The translations under genes were made by a program, and so were the position numbers. A stretch of DNA of 64,000 nt from Vitrella brassicaformis (Eukaryota; Sar; Vitrellaceae): the NCBI GenBank assembly GCA_001179505.1, contig CDMY01000227.1, forward strand, positions 318,558-382,557, in the 5' to 3' direction. This document shows, in pieces, positions 45,039-57,253 of the stretch. Each line of letters opens with the position of its first letter. Position 1 is the first letter of the stretch. The notes below the pieces were generated by a model. That model was not told where the DNA came from. It searched no databases and worked only from the letters and a program-made list of their open reading frames with translations.

Positions 45039-47099
45039 TCACTCGAGTGCGAGTGTCTGATCCACCGCCGCCCAGTCTGGCGGCGGCGCCAGCGACACTC
45101 GTATCCTTCTGCTGCCCTCGGGGCTGTCACGGGGGTGGAAGGGGTCCGGCACCTCCAGATGGAACAGCTGCACACCGAGGGATGTCACTGGATGCCGCGA
45201 ATCGGAAGGGGTGTCGTCTTTTGCCGATGCGGAGCTGGGTTCGTTGGCGAGCCAGATGTCACGGCTGCAGCTGGGATGGTAGTAGGCGTCGCCGATGACA
45301 GGACAGCCGGCCTCGGCGAAGTGGACCCGTATCTGATGCGGGGCGTGGCTGTGCAGCTGAACGTGATAAAGCGCATATCGCCCTCCAGAAGGTGCGCCGC
45401 CGTCCGACTGAGTCCTTCTCCGCCGTCCGCGCGCTCGCCTCCGCCTCACCGCCCCCATCCCTGCTGACCGGCCAGCAGCGGCCGACTCGGCCACCAGCTC
45501 GTATTCCGTCACGGCCAAGCGGCCGCAGGTGGCTGTGTCGGGCAAGGAAGGGCGGAGGCGCTGAGAGGCAGCTGTGAGGCTCTGGAGAGAGGGATGACAG
45601 GGGACGAGAGTACACCATTCCATTGGTGGCTGTTGGTTGCTGATTGGTATCTACTTGCTCTGCTCACTTTTGCCAGTGTGTTGAGAAGCGGGGGAGGGAC
45701 GCCATCGCCATCAAGGGCACGCTGCGCCTCCTTCCTGCACACCCACACACCCACATCACAACCGCCCACGACAGACAGACAGCAATGTCCTGCCGTGCAG
45801 CGGAGCGACATTCACGCACCGGTGCAGGTCTCCGATTCGCCGGAGGAAGCGCTCCACGTCCGTCTCATTTTCCGCCCCGCCATCCACAGGCGACTTGGTC
45901 CGCCCCTTCTGCCGCCTTCTCAGCGTCCGCCCGTCGCGACCGACGCCGCCCTCGCCCATCCACTCATCGATGACGTCATCGAGCAACCTGAAGTCCAAAA
46001 CCCGCACACACACTACAATACACCCTCACGTCAGCAATCGGTGTAGTTTGTGTCGTTTTCTCGTTCACTCGTCTGGTGCGGCGGCCGGCTGGTCGTCGAC
46101 GGGATGGTAGGCACGCAGGTGCAGGGGGCGGGGGCGGATGTATGACTTGAGGAAGCCGTACCTGCGGAGCGACACTCCGTCGGTCGCAAAGAGGCTGCCC
46201 TGCAGAGACCCAACGCAGGGCCTGTCGACTCCCTGATGATGGTAGGAAGGTGGCAATGGAGAAGACGAGAAGATGCATTTGCATGTGGCTGAGTGTGCAG
46301 TGGTCGACTCACTCACTGACCAGGAAGGGGAGTGCTTGCAGGTGCTGGCTGTCGGCGTCTGAGAGGGGATGCTGGGAGGAGGGGATGCATGACATGTCCG
46401 CCAGCACACGATACCTGCACAAGACAGACAAACAAGCAGCGGAAGCGATGAGTGAATGTCTGGTGAGGTGTGCAAATGGCCGACCGACCGACCGACCCAC
46501 TCACCCACCCACCTCCGTATGATGGCATCGTCGCGATACAGACGTGCTGAATCAAACGGGCAGGCAGGCAGGCAATGAAGAGAAAGCGAATGGCATGTGA
46601 TATGTGCCCACACACGCCCCCGTCATTAATGCATTCCCCTTCGTCACTCAGCAGGCGGTGGGTGAAGGCGTCAGTGGCAACGGGAACCAACCCCTGCATC
46701 CACACACAACCACAACCACAACCACAACCACAACCACACACAACTGAAGCGATTCACATATATGCGGCCGTCTTGTGCATGCTGCCCACCCCACCCCACC
46801 TGCACATCTTTCTCCATTCTGAGAGGGAAGTAGAGTGGCCTGTCTGCGAAGGGCTGCAAGGCGGTCTGCACTGAGGGATGAGTGCCGGAGGCCGCCAGCA
46901 GGAAGCCGGGCGGCTTGTGCACCACGAACCACCGGTCAGTCAACTCGCCCCACACCAAAGGCACCTCCACCCGACTCAGTGCGTTCCGCATCGACTGACT
47001 CAGGCGGCAGTTGATTCGTGCAGCTTGAACCAAGCCTCTCTGCAGATCTTTCCCTGTTTCCTGTCCTTTTAAGCTCGCACCGCGGGTGAATGCATTCAT
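45039..47099 (-). CDS. RluA-type pseudouridine synthase homologue with altered catalytic motif
   Basis: Family enzymes isomerise uridine in RNA using an Asp in H-R-L-D-x-x-T-S-G. Exon 1 gives FVVHKPPGFLLAASG and then FPLRMEKDVQ|GLVPVATDAFTHRLL. This aligns to the motif with Glu where the catalytic Asp should be, and Leu for His. Middle exons give YGFLKSYIRPRPLHLRAYHP and FRLLDDVIDEWM. The last exon has RYALYHVQLHSHAPHQIRVHFAEAGCPVIGDAYY, the conserved R-x-HQIRVH-x-A-x2-G-x-PV-x-GD-x-Y block, and ends at 45039. Start is 47099 or the more family-like ATG at 46991 (MRNALSRVEV). About seven exons. With Glu for Asp the protein may be inactive or a binding-only paralogue, unless the true Asp is elsewhere. 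Confidence 0.8.
47072..47078. promoter_or_regulatory. AGCTCGC heptamer between divergent pseudouridine synthase and membrane protein genes
   Basis: 81 bp upstream of the internal ATG 46991 and 127 bp upstream of ATG 47205. If the longer reading frame from 47099 is used, the element would be coding, which argues for the shorter start. Confidence 0.35.
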
Positions 47100-47204
47100 C
47101 TTGGCGTTCTGTGCGCTTGCGGAGGTGCTCTGAGGCTGCTGAGACGTTGGGTATCAGAGATCTTGCAAAACTCGTCGGATTTTATCGACCCCCTTGACAC
47201 GAGG

Positions 47205-48090
47205 ATGGCGCTCAGCGCTGCGGTGTTCGTGCCTGTGGTGGTGTTCACTGTCCTCAACGCCCTCGAGAACATCCTCCTCCACTCCTTATCGCGTCAGTCA
47301 GTCCACACACGACACGCAACACACACAAGAAAAGAAACTCATCGTGCATGATGTGTTCAATTTGTTTGGCTGCAGGTGCACGTTCAAGTGCTGTTGGGAA
47401 GTGGGGCTGAGCAAGGCGAGGGTCTCAATGGCGCTGGGGGAGTGTCGAAGGAGACCTCCATGCAGGTCCTGGCCCGCAGCAGGGCGCATTCCAACCACAC
47501 CGAGATGATGTCTGTGCACCTGCTGCTTCTCCTGACGATGGGCGTCTGCCTGGGCACGGAGGGCGGCCTCGCAGGCCTGTCGACGACCGTCCTCTACGTC
47601 TACGGGGCCCTATTCTTTGTCATGAAGGCGAGAGCGAAAGGCAGATGCACACAGCCGAACGCGCGCCGGGCCCACAGGCAGGCCGTGTGTGGTTTGTTTG
47701 TTTGTTTGTGTGGTCTCTTTGCGAGTGCAGACTCTGCACACGATTGCGCTGCTGCAGAAGGACTCTTACAAGAAGGTGCACATATTCCGACCGGTGGGTG
47801 AGGGAGATGAGGGCTTGCTGACCGACCGACACATGCCATGCCATGCAGCCAGCCAGCCAGCCGGCAGATTGATCTTCCACTACACTGACTAATGTGTGCA
47901 GGCCGGCTATCTGGGTGCGATCGGAGTCATGTTGGCCATGTGTGGTGAGGGAGGAAACAGCGACACAGGAGACAGACACAAGAGAGAATAGCGGGCAAGG
48001 AGGACACCACACTGGGACGCCTGTGTGTGTGTGTGTGTGTGTGTGACTGCAGTGCACTTGACGGTGTTTTGTGTGGCGAATGCCGCCTGA
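47205..48090 (+). CDS. Small integral membrane protein, possibly MAPEG-like
   Basis: Exons from ATG 47205: MALSAAVFVPVVVFTVLNALENILLHSL (membrane span 1), then a second exon from about 47376. That exon carries ARSRAHSNHTEMMSVHLLLLLTMGV and STTVLYVYGALFFVMK (spans 2 and 3). A third exon gives TLHTIALLQKDSYKKVHIFRP. A fourth gives AGYLGAIGVMLAMC, which can splice to VHLTVFCVANAA ending at 48090. Four spans and the R-A-H-x-N-x-x-E pattern recall MAPEG proteins (membrane glutathione transferase/LTC4 synthase family), but the match is weak. If the last intron is retained, the protein instead ends soon after 47940. Divergent from the pseudouridine synthase homologue. Confidence 0.5.
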
Positions 48091-49259
48091 CCTGGGTGGG
48101 TGGGCGGGTGGGGCGCAGAGGCAACGCGCCTCTGAGGTATGCGTGTGTGTGGGTTACCGTATGGCGAGTCACTTCCTGGCGCCTGCAGCAGCCCCCCAAT
48201 TTTGATGTCTCTCGATGCCAACGCTCGATCTGTCTGTTTTGTGAGTGAATGGAACGAACGTATGTGGTCTGTCTAGCGCATCCTCTCGTTACACCGTCAG
48301 TCACGCCACGCACTGCAGTCATATGTATGTATGCGGTGCTCGCTTGTCGGTCCGCGAGCGCACACACGCACATACACAACACACATACACACACACATAG
48401 GGAGAGAGCCATTCTGGTCAGTCAGTCAGTCAGTCAGTCAGCTTGAGTTGACTGACCCCGATACACAGACAGACGCATTCATTTCAGAGACGGCGAGGGG
48501 GTATCGACACGACAGACTGGCCCATGCGTGTGCATGGCTGGCTTGGCACGCACACGGCACAGGGCCGGCCGTCAGTGATCCCTCAGCGAGTGATCATGAG
48601 TGAGTGAGTCACGCATAGACGCAAATTAACACACACACATGCATGCATGCATGCCATGCAGGAAAATAGGAATACAAATGACTCACTCACTGACTGACCG
48701 AAGGAAGACGCCGTGTACTGTATGCTACCCGCATAAGGATACGTACATACTGCTGGCGCCGGACCGGGCTGCCGGAAAAGGGAGGGCCGCGAATGCGACC
48801 TGACCACCCATACACACGAATCGGTGGGGTGGGTGGACGGACAAGGACATCCTTGTCCGTCCAATGTCCTTGTCCGTCCACCGTGGCCATCGGCTATCTC
48901 TCTCTCTTTCTCTCTCTCTCCCCCAGACCCACCCTCACCTGCGGCTTAAAACTCCGCGCAGGGTGTGATGTGGCCTCTCGCTCCTTCGCCCGCTATGTAT
49001 CACTTGTTTCAAGACTGCGATACACAATGAATGCTACACACTCCTCTTTGCCCAGGCCTGCTTGTGCCTGCTGTGCTGTGTGCCGCTCTCTGTGGGCACG
49101 CTCGCTACTCGCTACTCACGCACACACACACATGCATACATAGGTATGCATCACACACATCCCTCCCCCCGACACCACACACACCATGCCCTCCCCTGGC
49201 TCCTCCACCCCTCCCCTCCCTCCCTCCCTCTCTCGCTTGCCTGCCGCTCTGTCGCTCTC
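48091..49259. other. Convergent intergenic region rich in simple repeats
   Basis: About 1.2 kb with (AC)n near 48360-48400, (CAGT)n near 48418-48442, (ATGC)n near 48638-48655, (TC)n near 48898-48920 and the foldback at 48832-48882. Open frames follow the repeats; no gene seen. Confidence 0.55.
48832..48882. repeat. Perfect 19-bp inverted repeat with 13-bp loop
   Basis: GGTGGACGGACAAGGACAT (48832-48850) and its exact complement at 48864-48882. The loop (48851-48863) repeats part of the right arm (CCTTGTCCGTCCA), so alternative hairpins are possible. It lies between two convergent genes, where a 3'-end or transcription-stop structure would make sense. Confidence 0.8.
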
Positions 49260-49992
49260 TCACGCCTTGGCCTCCTCCTCCTTGGGCGCCTCCTCGGCCT
49301 CCTTGTCGGCTTTGCCTGCGGCCGCGTCAGCCTTCTTGTCGGCGGCGGCCTCGCCCTCGCCCTCAGCAGGCACCTCGGTGTCGTCGGTTTTGGTCTTCTT
49401 GGCCTCCTTCTCGCCCTCAGCCGCCTCCTCGGCAGGCCGCTTCTCGCCCGCCTCCTCGCCCTCCTGCAGGCCACACACACATGCAGCCAGCGATGGACGG
49501 AGAGACATACATGGCACGGCATGGCGTTGGTTGTGTGGTACGGCGTATTTGATGTTGCTGGCACACCTTCTTGTCGTCCATCTTCTTGTCGGTCTCTTTG
49601 GCTTCTTGCTCGGCGGGTGTGTCCTTCTTGCCGTCGGTGTCGGTCTTCACCCCGTTGGTGTCGGGCTCCACCTTCTTGGCCTCATCCTGCACACACATGC
49701 GACGCGCACACACACACACACAGGAAAGAGAAAGAGGGAGGTAGGTCGTGTCGACAGCCATCCCGACACGCGTCTGTCTGTGTGTCCCTCCCTCCCTCCC
49801 TCCCTCCCTCCCTGCCTCCCTCCCGCAGTGCTGAGCAGAGCAGCCACATGCTCATCTACTCGCCCGCCTCCATCCCTTCCTTGTCCCTGGCTGGCTGCCA
49901 TGGTGTCTGCATTGCGTCAGGCCTACCTTGTCGGTCTGCTCCTTGGTCTCTTTGGTGGCCGGCACCTCAGCGGCTTTCTCCGTGGTCGACAT
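49260..49992 (-). CDS. Acidic Lys/Glu/Ala-rich low-complexity protein
   Basis: Three exons: about 49992-49928 (MSTTEKAAEVPATKETKEQTDK), 49686-49569 (DEAKKVEPDTNGVKTDTDGKK) and 49463-49260 (EGEEAGEKRPAEEAAEGEKE to a stop at 49260). Total about 130 residues, nearly all E, K, A, D and T, with no hydrophobic core and no signal peptide. The segment GEKRPAEEAAEGEKEAKKTK contains a possible short nuclear-localisation patch. Likely intrinsically disordered and perhaps a chromatin- or RNA-associated factor, but no function can be assigned. Splice sites are canonical and the composition is uniform across exons, which supports a real gene. Divergent from the proton ATPase, with GCGAGCT at 50099. Confidence 0.6.
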
Positions 49993-50098
49993 GCTTACAA
50001 AAGATGCGGAGACGACGGAAGGGCGGCGAGAGAAAGATCCAAACGACAAGGCGTCTCTACAAGTGGGGAGATGCTAGAGGGGAGTGCTTTTTCGAAGA

Positions 50099-50105
50099 GC
50101 GAGCT
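50099..50105. promoter_or_regulatory. GCGAGCT heptamer upstream of the acidic-protein gene
   Basis: 107 bp upstream of ATG 49992 and in the shared region with the proton ATPase (ATG 50443). Confidence 0.3.
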
Positions 50106-50442
50106 CAGCTGCGGTATGTGTTTCATTCCTCCTTTCTGGCCCTAACCCCACCGAAAGTGTGAAAGACGACGGAAAGGCGAGGAGGAGGCTCTCGGTGACG
50201 ACAGGTCACTGTCCGCTTCACATCCGCCAAGCTTGATCTCTCTCATCTGCATATATCTGATCACCAGTACTGTCAGCAGTCATCCGCCACAACCTCTTGT
50301 GACATCCCCAGGCCGTCTGTACTCTTTCATCAAGTGCTCTTTCGTCAGTGAGTGCTGCTGTTGACCAACCTTCCAGGATTCTCTCAGATCTGCCAGCGGT
50401 ACGTCCATCTGATCCAGCTAGCTACCCAAGAGTCATCCATAA

Positions 50443-53400
50443 TGCCGCACGAGCCCAAGCCCGTCACTGAGGGCGGCTCTGCGCCACAGCCATCCACAAG
50501 CAGGTCGGCACTGCACAATACGCACACAGACAGAATCCACGCATCCCTCCCTGATTGGCCAACTGCCGTCCGCCGTCTTGTCTGCTATCTGTCTTCAGCG
50601 ACTCTCACGCCGACCCGGAGCTGCCGCAGGCCGCCGACCAGCAGCAGCAGCAGCAGGAAGCGAAGAACGAGTCCCAGCCGAAAGTCAAGGTGGTCGATGC
50701 CGATGAGCCGAAGGCTGCTGTGGTCGAGGCGAGCGAGGAGGAGGGCCTGAGCGACGCGCAGGTGGAGCGGCTCCGGGAGGAGTGGGGGTACAATGAGGTG
50801 ACCGCCAAGCAGACGCCCGAGTGGGTGCAGATCGCGATGCGCTACCTGGGGCTGGTGCCCATCATCCTGCTCGTCACCGCCGTACTCAGTGCCGCCATTG
50901 TGGACGCAGACGGCAACCGAGACTGGGTGTCGTTCGGCATGCTGGTGTTCCTGGTGAACCTGGTTGTGTGGAGCGACTATTTGGGTGATCGCAACGCCAA
51001 GAACGCCATGAAGGCGGTCGAAGAGCTCAGCGCGCCCCAGTGCACTACCAGACGAAACGGCGAATGGGTCACCATGAAGATTCGAGAGCTGGTGCCAGGT
51101 GACATTGTCAGCCTGCGGGCTGGCGTGGTGGTGCCTGCGGATGGCACCATCATCGGCGACGGCGAGCCGCTGTCAGTCGACGAGAGCATGCTCACCGGGG
51201 AGAGCCTCGCAGTCACCAAACGCACCGGAGACGACGTAAGCAACCAGCGCAACACAACACACAAGACACAGACAGACAGACAGACAGACAGACAGAGAAC
51301 CGCTGTGTGTACCTGTGTGGGGGATGATCCAGATGTTGTCTGGTGCCATGATCAAGCGCGGCGAGAGGGCGATGCGGGTTACGGCGACTGGCGAGAACTC
51401 GTTCTTCGGCAAGACGCTCTCCCTCCTCGGCAAGGCCTCCCAGCAGTCGGCTGGCCACCTCAAGATGGTCCTCAACAAAGCCGCCAAGTAACACACACAC
51501 ACACACAGACAGACACTTACACACCCTCCCTCCCTCCCTCCGTGTGTGGTGTTTTGTCCCACTGTGTCCATCAATGGATTGCCATTACTCCAGGGTGATC
51601 ACTCTGACGGGGTTCGTGTTCGTGGCTGTGATATTCTTCGTCAAGATCTTTGCGCGCGGCGAGGACCCGCTGCTGGCGTGGAAACTGGCCTTCGTCGTGT
51701 GGTCGGCCATCGTGCCTTCGGCAATGCCTGTGGTGACCACCACGGTGCTCTCGGTCGGGGCCGTCATGCTGTCGCGACACAAGGCGGTCGTCCAGCGACT
51801 GAGTGCGATTGAGGAGATGGCTGGTGAGGGAAGGAGGGGTCGACAGAGGGCAGGATGCCGGCATGCACTCTCATTGCGTGTGGGTGGTGGTGGATATGGT
51901 TGTGGTGTGTGCAGGTCTTGAGATATTGTGCAGTGACAAGACGGGGACACTGACAAAGAATGAGCTGCAGCTCGACAAAGCGGAGGTCGTGGCGGAGCCC
52001 GGCTGCTCCACCGAGGAGATCCTCCTCTTCGCGTCACTGGCCTCCGTCACCCACAATCCGGTATGCCAAGCTAACCACGTGCATCCCTCTCTCCCTCCCT
52101 CTCGGCGTATGTATGTATGTGTATGCCTCGTAGGAGGCGATTGACATCGCCATCAATGCCGTAGCCAACATGGAGGAGCGCGCCAAGTACAAGATCGAGC
52201 GGTACATTCCGTTCAACCCAGTCGACAAGCGCACAGAAGCCACGCTGACAGCGCCCGACGGCACCAGGATGCTCGTCAGCAAGGGCGCCCCCCACATCAT
52301 CCGCGACATGGTCGCCAAGGACGATACCGACCTCGACCGCATCGACGCCATCATCAACTCAAAGGCCGTCAGGTCTGCTCAACTGTCGGATATGTGTCGT
52401 TCACAGAATCACCCCTTGCGAGGTCTGTCTGTCTCAATCTCAGTCTGTTTGTGTCTGTCAACTCAGGGGCCTGCGCACACTCGGCGTGGCGCGCTGCACC
52501 CTTCCCCCAGCACCAGCAGCGGCAGCAGCAGCAGACACAGCACCACCAGAGGCCGCTGAGCTGACATGGGAGCTGATGGGGTACATCTCGTTGTTCGACC
52601 CGCCTCGCGAGGACACCGAGGAGACCATCCGTGAGGCGGTCCGTCTGGGTGTGGACGTCAAGATGGTCACAGGCGATCAGCTCGCCATCGCAATCGAGAC
52701 TGCCAAGAGACTCGGCATGGGCACAAACATCGTCGGCAGTGAGGTCTTCGAGTCCAATCACGAGAGCGGCAGCGGCCCCTTCCTGGGCAAGTCCACCTTT
52801 GCCGGGTACGTCGAGTCGGTCAGCGGCTTCGCCGGAGTGTACCCTGAGCACAAATTCAAGGTAGGTAGGTAGGTACATGCCATGCATGGTGGGAGAACGG
52901 GGGAAGAGGACAACGAGCCTTTCTTGGATGGATGGCCCTCGTGTGTGGTGTGTGCAGGTGGTGGAGACGTTGCTTGGCACAGGCAAGCTGGTGGGAATGA
53001 CAGGCGACGGCGTCAACGACGCCCCGGCGCTAAAACTGGCAACCGTCGGCGTGGCCGTTGCCGGCGCGACGGATGCGGCCAAGAGCGCCTCGGATATCGT
53101 GCTGCTCGCCCCCGGCCTGTCCACGATCATCCACGCCCTTGTGCTGTCGCGGCAGATCTTCCGGCGCGTGGAGGCCTACATCATCTACCGCATCGAGGCG
53201 TCGATCATGATCTTGCTGTTCTTCTTCTTTTCCATTGTGGTGCTGGAGTTCGACGTGCCGACGTGGATACTGATCCTGCTGTCCATCATCAACGACTTCA
53301 CCTTGATGAGCACGTCGCGCGACCGGGTGCCGGCCAGCGAGAAGCCCGAGATATGGGACATGGGCAGGGTACGCAACGCAATATGTGTGTGTGTGTGTGT

Positions 53401-54476
53401 GTGGGTGGGTGGGTGTGCCGTGCCACACAGGGCCCCCAGCACAGCTGTCTGTGAATGGCTCTCCCTGTCTCTCTCTGTGTCTGTGTGGGGATCAGGTTGT
53501 TGCTGTAGCCTTCACGCTGGGCGGGCTCTATGCCTGTGCGGGCTTGCTGCTGGTGTACCTGGCTGGCAACGACACTCACAGCCCGCCACTCGCCTACGAC
53601 GACTGGTGGGAGGCCTGGGGCCTAGACTCCATCTCAGAGCCCCAACTGGTGGCCTGCCTGTTCCTCAACCTGACCATCATGCTGCAGCTCTCGTTCCTCT
53701 CCTGCCGCAGCAAGACCTGGTGGTTCTGGTTCGACGGCAAGACCACCAAGGCGCCCTCGCTCATAGTGCTCATCCCACAGGTCGGCGCACTCGTCCTGGC
53801 GACCCTCCTCTCCGTCTACTGGCCGGCAGAGCTCGCACTCGGCGGCGGCGCAACAATGGCGGGATGCGGGTGGGCTCACGCGGGAGTGGTCTGGCTCTAC
53901 TCGGTCGTCGTGGTGCTCATCCTCGACGTCATCAAGGTGATCACCTACCAGATCTGGTGGGCCGCCACCGACAGCGAGACGCTCTTCTCCTCCCTGTGGC
54001 GGGACCCACATGCCGCCAAGAAGGAGGCTGAGAGAGAGGTGCGTAAGCAGCGGCGACGGCTGGACAGCAAGCGGTTCACCAGCAAGGACTACATCCAGCG
54101 AAAGGTGGAGGACTGGGAGGAGGCCTCGCGGCAGGGCAGCTTTGCGCCCTCTGAGTACTCGCGCCTCAGTCTCGCCATGGGCCCTCCGTCGGTCATGCGG
54201 TCGTCCTCTCGTCTGTCGACCGGTGCTGGTGCTGCTGGGGCAGGTTTACGCGTGACGCCAGGTGGTCCAAGTGTGGCGGACGCACGGGTCCACAAGGTGC
54301 GTGGGGTGGGCAGAATGACAGACAGACGCATTGATTGATCTGGATGGATGGAGTGTCGTCGTATGGTTGTGTGTTGTGTGTGTCAGCTGGAGGCTCGTCT
54401 GTCGATGCTAGAGGAGAAAATGACCGAGCTGATTAGCCAGATGAAGGTCCTGGCAGCCGCATCCATGAGAGACTGA
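50443..54476 (+). CDS. P3A-type plasma-membrane H+-ATPase
   Basis: Proton-pumping P-type ATPase that energises the plasma membrane. About nine exons from ATG 50443. A disordered Gln/Glu-rich N-terminus leads to the cation-ATPase N-domain ([17 protein letters not shown]) and the actuator loop with DESMLTGES. The phosphorylation motif is [11 protein letters not shown] (Asp codon 51935-51937); the nucleotide-binding segment includes VSKGAPH. The P-domain has [22 protein letters not shown] and [13 protein letters not shown]. Membrane helices M5-M10 include [13 protein letters not shown] and the P3A-typical [17 protein letters not shown]. An Ala-rich insert ([14 protein letters not shown]) interrupts the N-domain near 52500. 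The C-terminus is long and basic and ends in a short coiled coil ([19 protein letters not shown]), perhaps replacing the usual autoinhibitory domain. Confidence 0.93.
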
Positions 54477-54549
54477 AGGAAAGACTCGGCCGATGAGTGT
54501 CTGAGTGGCCAGTGAGGGCGATCTGGGTGTGGGGGAGGGGGAGGGAGGG

Positions 54550-54849
54550 NNNNNNNNNNNNNNNNNNNNNNNNNNNNNNNNNNNNNNNNNNNNNNNNNNN
54601 NNNNNNNNNNNNNNNNNNNNNNNNNNNNNNNNNNNNNNNNNNNNNNNNNNNNNNNNNNNNNNNNNNNNNNNNNNNNNNNNNNNNNNNNNNNNNNNNNNNN
54701 NNNNNNNNNNNNNNNNNNNNNNNNNNNNNNNNNNNNNNNNNNNNNNNNNNNNNNNNNNNNNNNNNNNNNNNNNNNNNNNNNNNNNNNNNNNNNNNNNNNN
54801 NNNNNNNNNNNNNNNNNNNNNNNNNNNNNNNNNNNNNNNNNNNNNNNNN
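54550..54849. other. Assembly gap (300 N) in G-rich low-complexity DNA
   Basis: Flanked on both sides by GGGAGGG runs, which probably caused the assembly break. It lies downstream of the proton ATPase. Confidence 0.99.
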
Positions 54850-55770
54850 GGGAGGGAGGGGGGAGGGGGAGGAGTCTGTTGGTGGTGTAGATTAGCTAGC
54901 TGGCCGGACCGGACGACCAACTAGATAGAGCTTGTGTACGTACCTGTGTGTGGTCGTAGTAGGGGGTGCTCCCGTAGCAAGCTTATCATATCAACCTACC
55001 TACGTGGCTAGCTTCCTACTGTTTCTGTTATGTCATTTGCCGTCAAGTGAGAAGCTCTGTAAGATGCGATCGATGCCTGTGATGCATGTGGGGTGCGTGG
55101 GGTGGGGTGCATGGCATGGGATGGGATGGGTAAGTGCGTTTTATCGCATCGCATACAAACGTCACATCGTGTGGCCTGGATGGAGGCAGGCAGGGCTGCC
55201 ATGCCATTTTTTCTCTTGAAATTTGTCCCATGTGTCTGTCGATATGTAGCAATTGACGTACGCCGGCGTACAGTGCACGTGAACTTTCTGTTTTCTTCCC
55301 CAACTCTCACACACAGATAGTTTTTTCGGGACCCACCTCTCTCTCTCTCTCTGAGTGTGTGTGTGTGTGTGTGCGTCTGATGCCCGAGTGTTGTGCCGTT
55401 TTGGCAGCCAGTGAGGTTTTCTGATATCTGGGGTTGTTTGCCTGCCTGCCTGGCTGGCTGGCTGGCTGCCTGGTGGATTGGTTTATTTCCTCAAGTCAGT
55501 GACTGAGTGAGTGAGCAGTGGAGACAGACGAACGTTATTCAGTGACACTGTGCTGTTTGCAAACACATCGCAAGTACTGAAGTAGCTGAAGGGCGACCCA
55601 GCTACGCGACGCCACGCTACGCTAGGCTAGGCTGCTGTGGCATTCAGTGGACTGACTGTTTTCATGTGTGTGGACGGACGCCTGCTTGCAAGCAGGCACC
55701 TTTGAGGAATAATTCGCTCAAGCAAAAGTGTGTGTTGTCCCTCACGGCCATCCATCTACCATCTGTCAAG
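54850..55770. other. Intergenic region, no gene seen
   Basis: Between the gap and the 3' end of the long coiled-coil gene. Contains (CT)n/(GT)n near 55338-55372, GGCTGGCT runs near 55450 and CTACGC-type short repeats near 55600-55630. Confidence 0.5.
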
Positions 55771-57216
55771 TCAGCCCTCCCCCTCCCGCCCCTCACTCTC
55801 ACTAGGACCCACATAGCCGTTGACCACACCATCGCCACCAACACTACCACCACCACCACCACCAGCAGCGGGCGATTCTGGCGGACCGCTCTGACGATAG
55901 AGGGCCTCTCTCGCCTCCTGACATCACACACACCACACACACAGAGATACCGAGGCGGGGGAGGGTGAACGAATGGTGACTGTGTGTCTGTGTGTGTTGG
56001 TTGGCTTATCGATACGGACGTCTCTCATTCTCTGCAGGTAGGGCTGCCCCTGGTAGGTGAAGGGTACGCCATGCCTCTCCTCGAACTCCGTCAGCTCCCC
56101 CATCAGCACGTCGTCCAGCTCAGACAGTTGCCCGATGGTCTGCTCGATGTCCGCACCGTTGGTGGTGGCGGTGGCGGCGGCTGGTTCGTGAGGGTGGTCT
56201 GGGGGTGCGGCGACGAGTGTCTGGAGCCGCTGCTGCAGCTGCTGCCGCTGCTGCCGCTGGGTGATGCGGCGGAAGAGCGGTAGCCGGTTGGACAGCTGCC
56301 GACACTCCGACTCATAGACCTGCACACTCGCATGGCCAAAGGCGTGTGTGCGTGTGTGTGTGTGTGTGTGAGGAGAGGGGTGTGTGTGGGTGTGTGTGTG
56401 TGTGTCTCACGTTTTGGAGCTGAGGTGTGTAGGGCATGACGCGCTCGCAACGCAGCACGAAGTCCAATATCTCGTCGCCTGCAGTGCAGTGCAGTGCGCA
56501 GTGCAGTGCACACAATCCATCCATCCGTCCATCCATCCACAGCTGGCTGATGAAGCATCCATCCATCCATCCATCTCCCACTCACGCGAGTGTGCACGCT
56601 TACGTGGCACGTCGAGTGTCTCCCAGAGGCTCTGCAGCGTGGCCCTGAGCTCCGGCCATGTCGCTGACATGCTCCCACCCCCCACAGCAGCCCCACCTCT
56701 CGCCTCATGGGCAGACCTGCTCTCGGTCATCAGCTGCCGCCACCATGAGAGAAGAAAAGGTCTGGGTGGGGTGTGTGTGAGTGTGTGTGTGTGTGTGTGG
56801 TGGCTACCTCTCGTTCGTCGTGCTGCCGCTGTTGGTGTATGTGTTGAGAGAGCCTCTCGACCTTGGCCGCACAGGCGTCCTCCATCTCACCCACGGCCTC
56901 ATCATAGCTGCCAGATACACAGCCACCACAGACATACTTTCTTCCATGGCATGGACCACACACATACAGACAGACACAGGGATGACGCCCCTCTCTGTGT
57001 GTCAGCAGGGCAGGGGGCGGGGGCGGGGGGGATGTGGTGTGCTCACTGTTGCTGCGCTGCTTGCTGGTAGTCGATTCGCCACTTGGCGAGTGCCATCTTG
57101 AGTTTGCGGATCTTGGCGAGGAGTGCGTCCTTCTCCTCGCCCCACAGCCGCTGCACTCGCTGCAGCTCGCTCTCATATGAGCGACACTGACACCACACAC
57201 ACAACCGTATACGCGC

Positions 57217-57253
<37 letters not shown>

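Noticed and set aside
55662-55940. C-terminal transmembrane anchor (a run of Val residues) for the long coiled-coil protein
   Set aside because: It comes from reading the (GGT)n stretch in another frame. A phase-0 junction gives EAREALYRQSG plus poly-Gly, which continues the upstream helix better. Not fully excluded.
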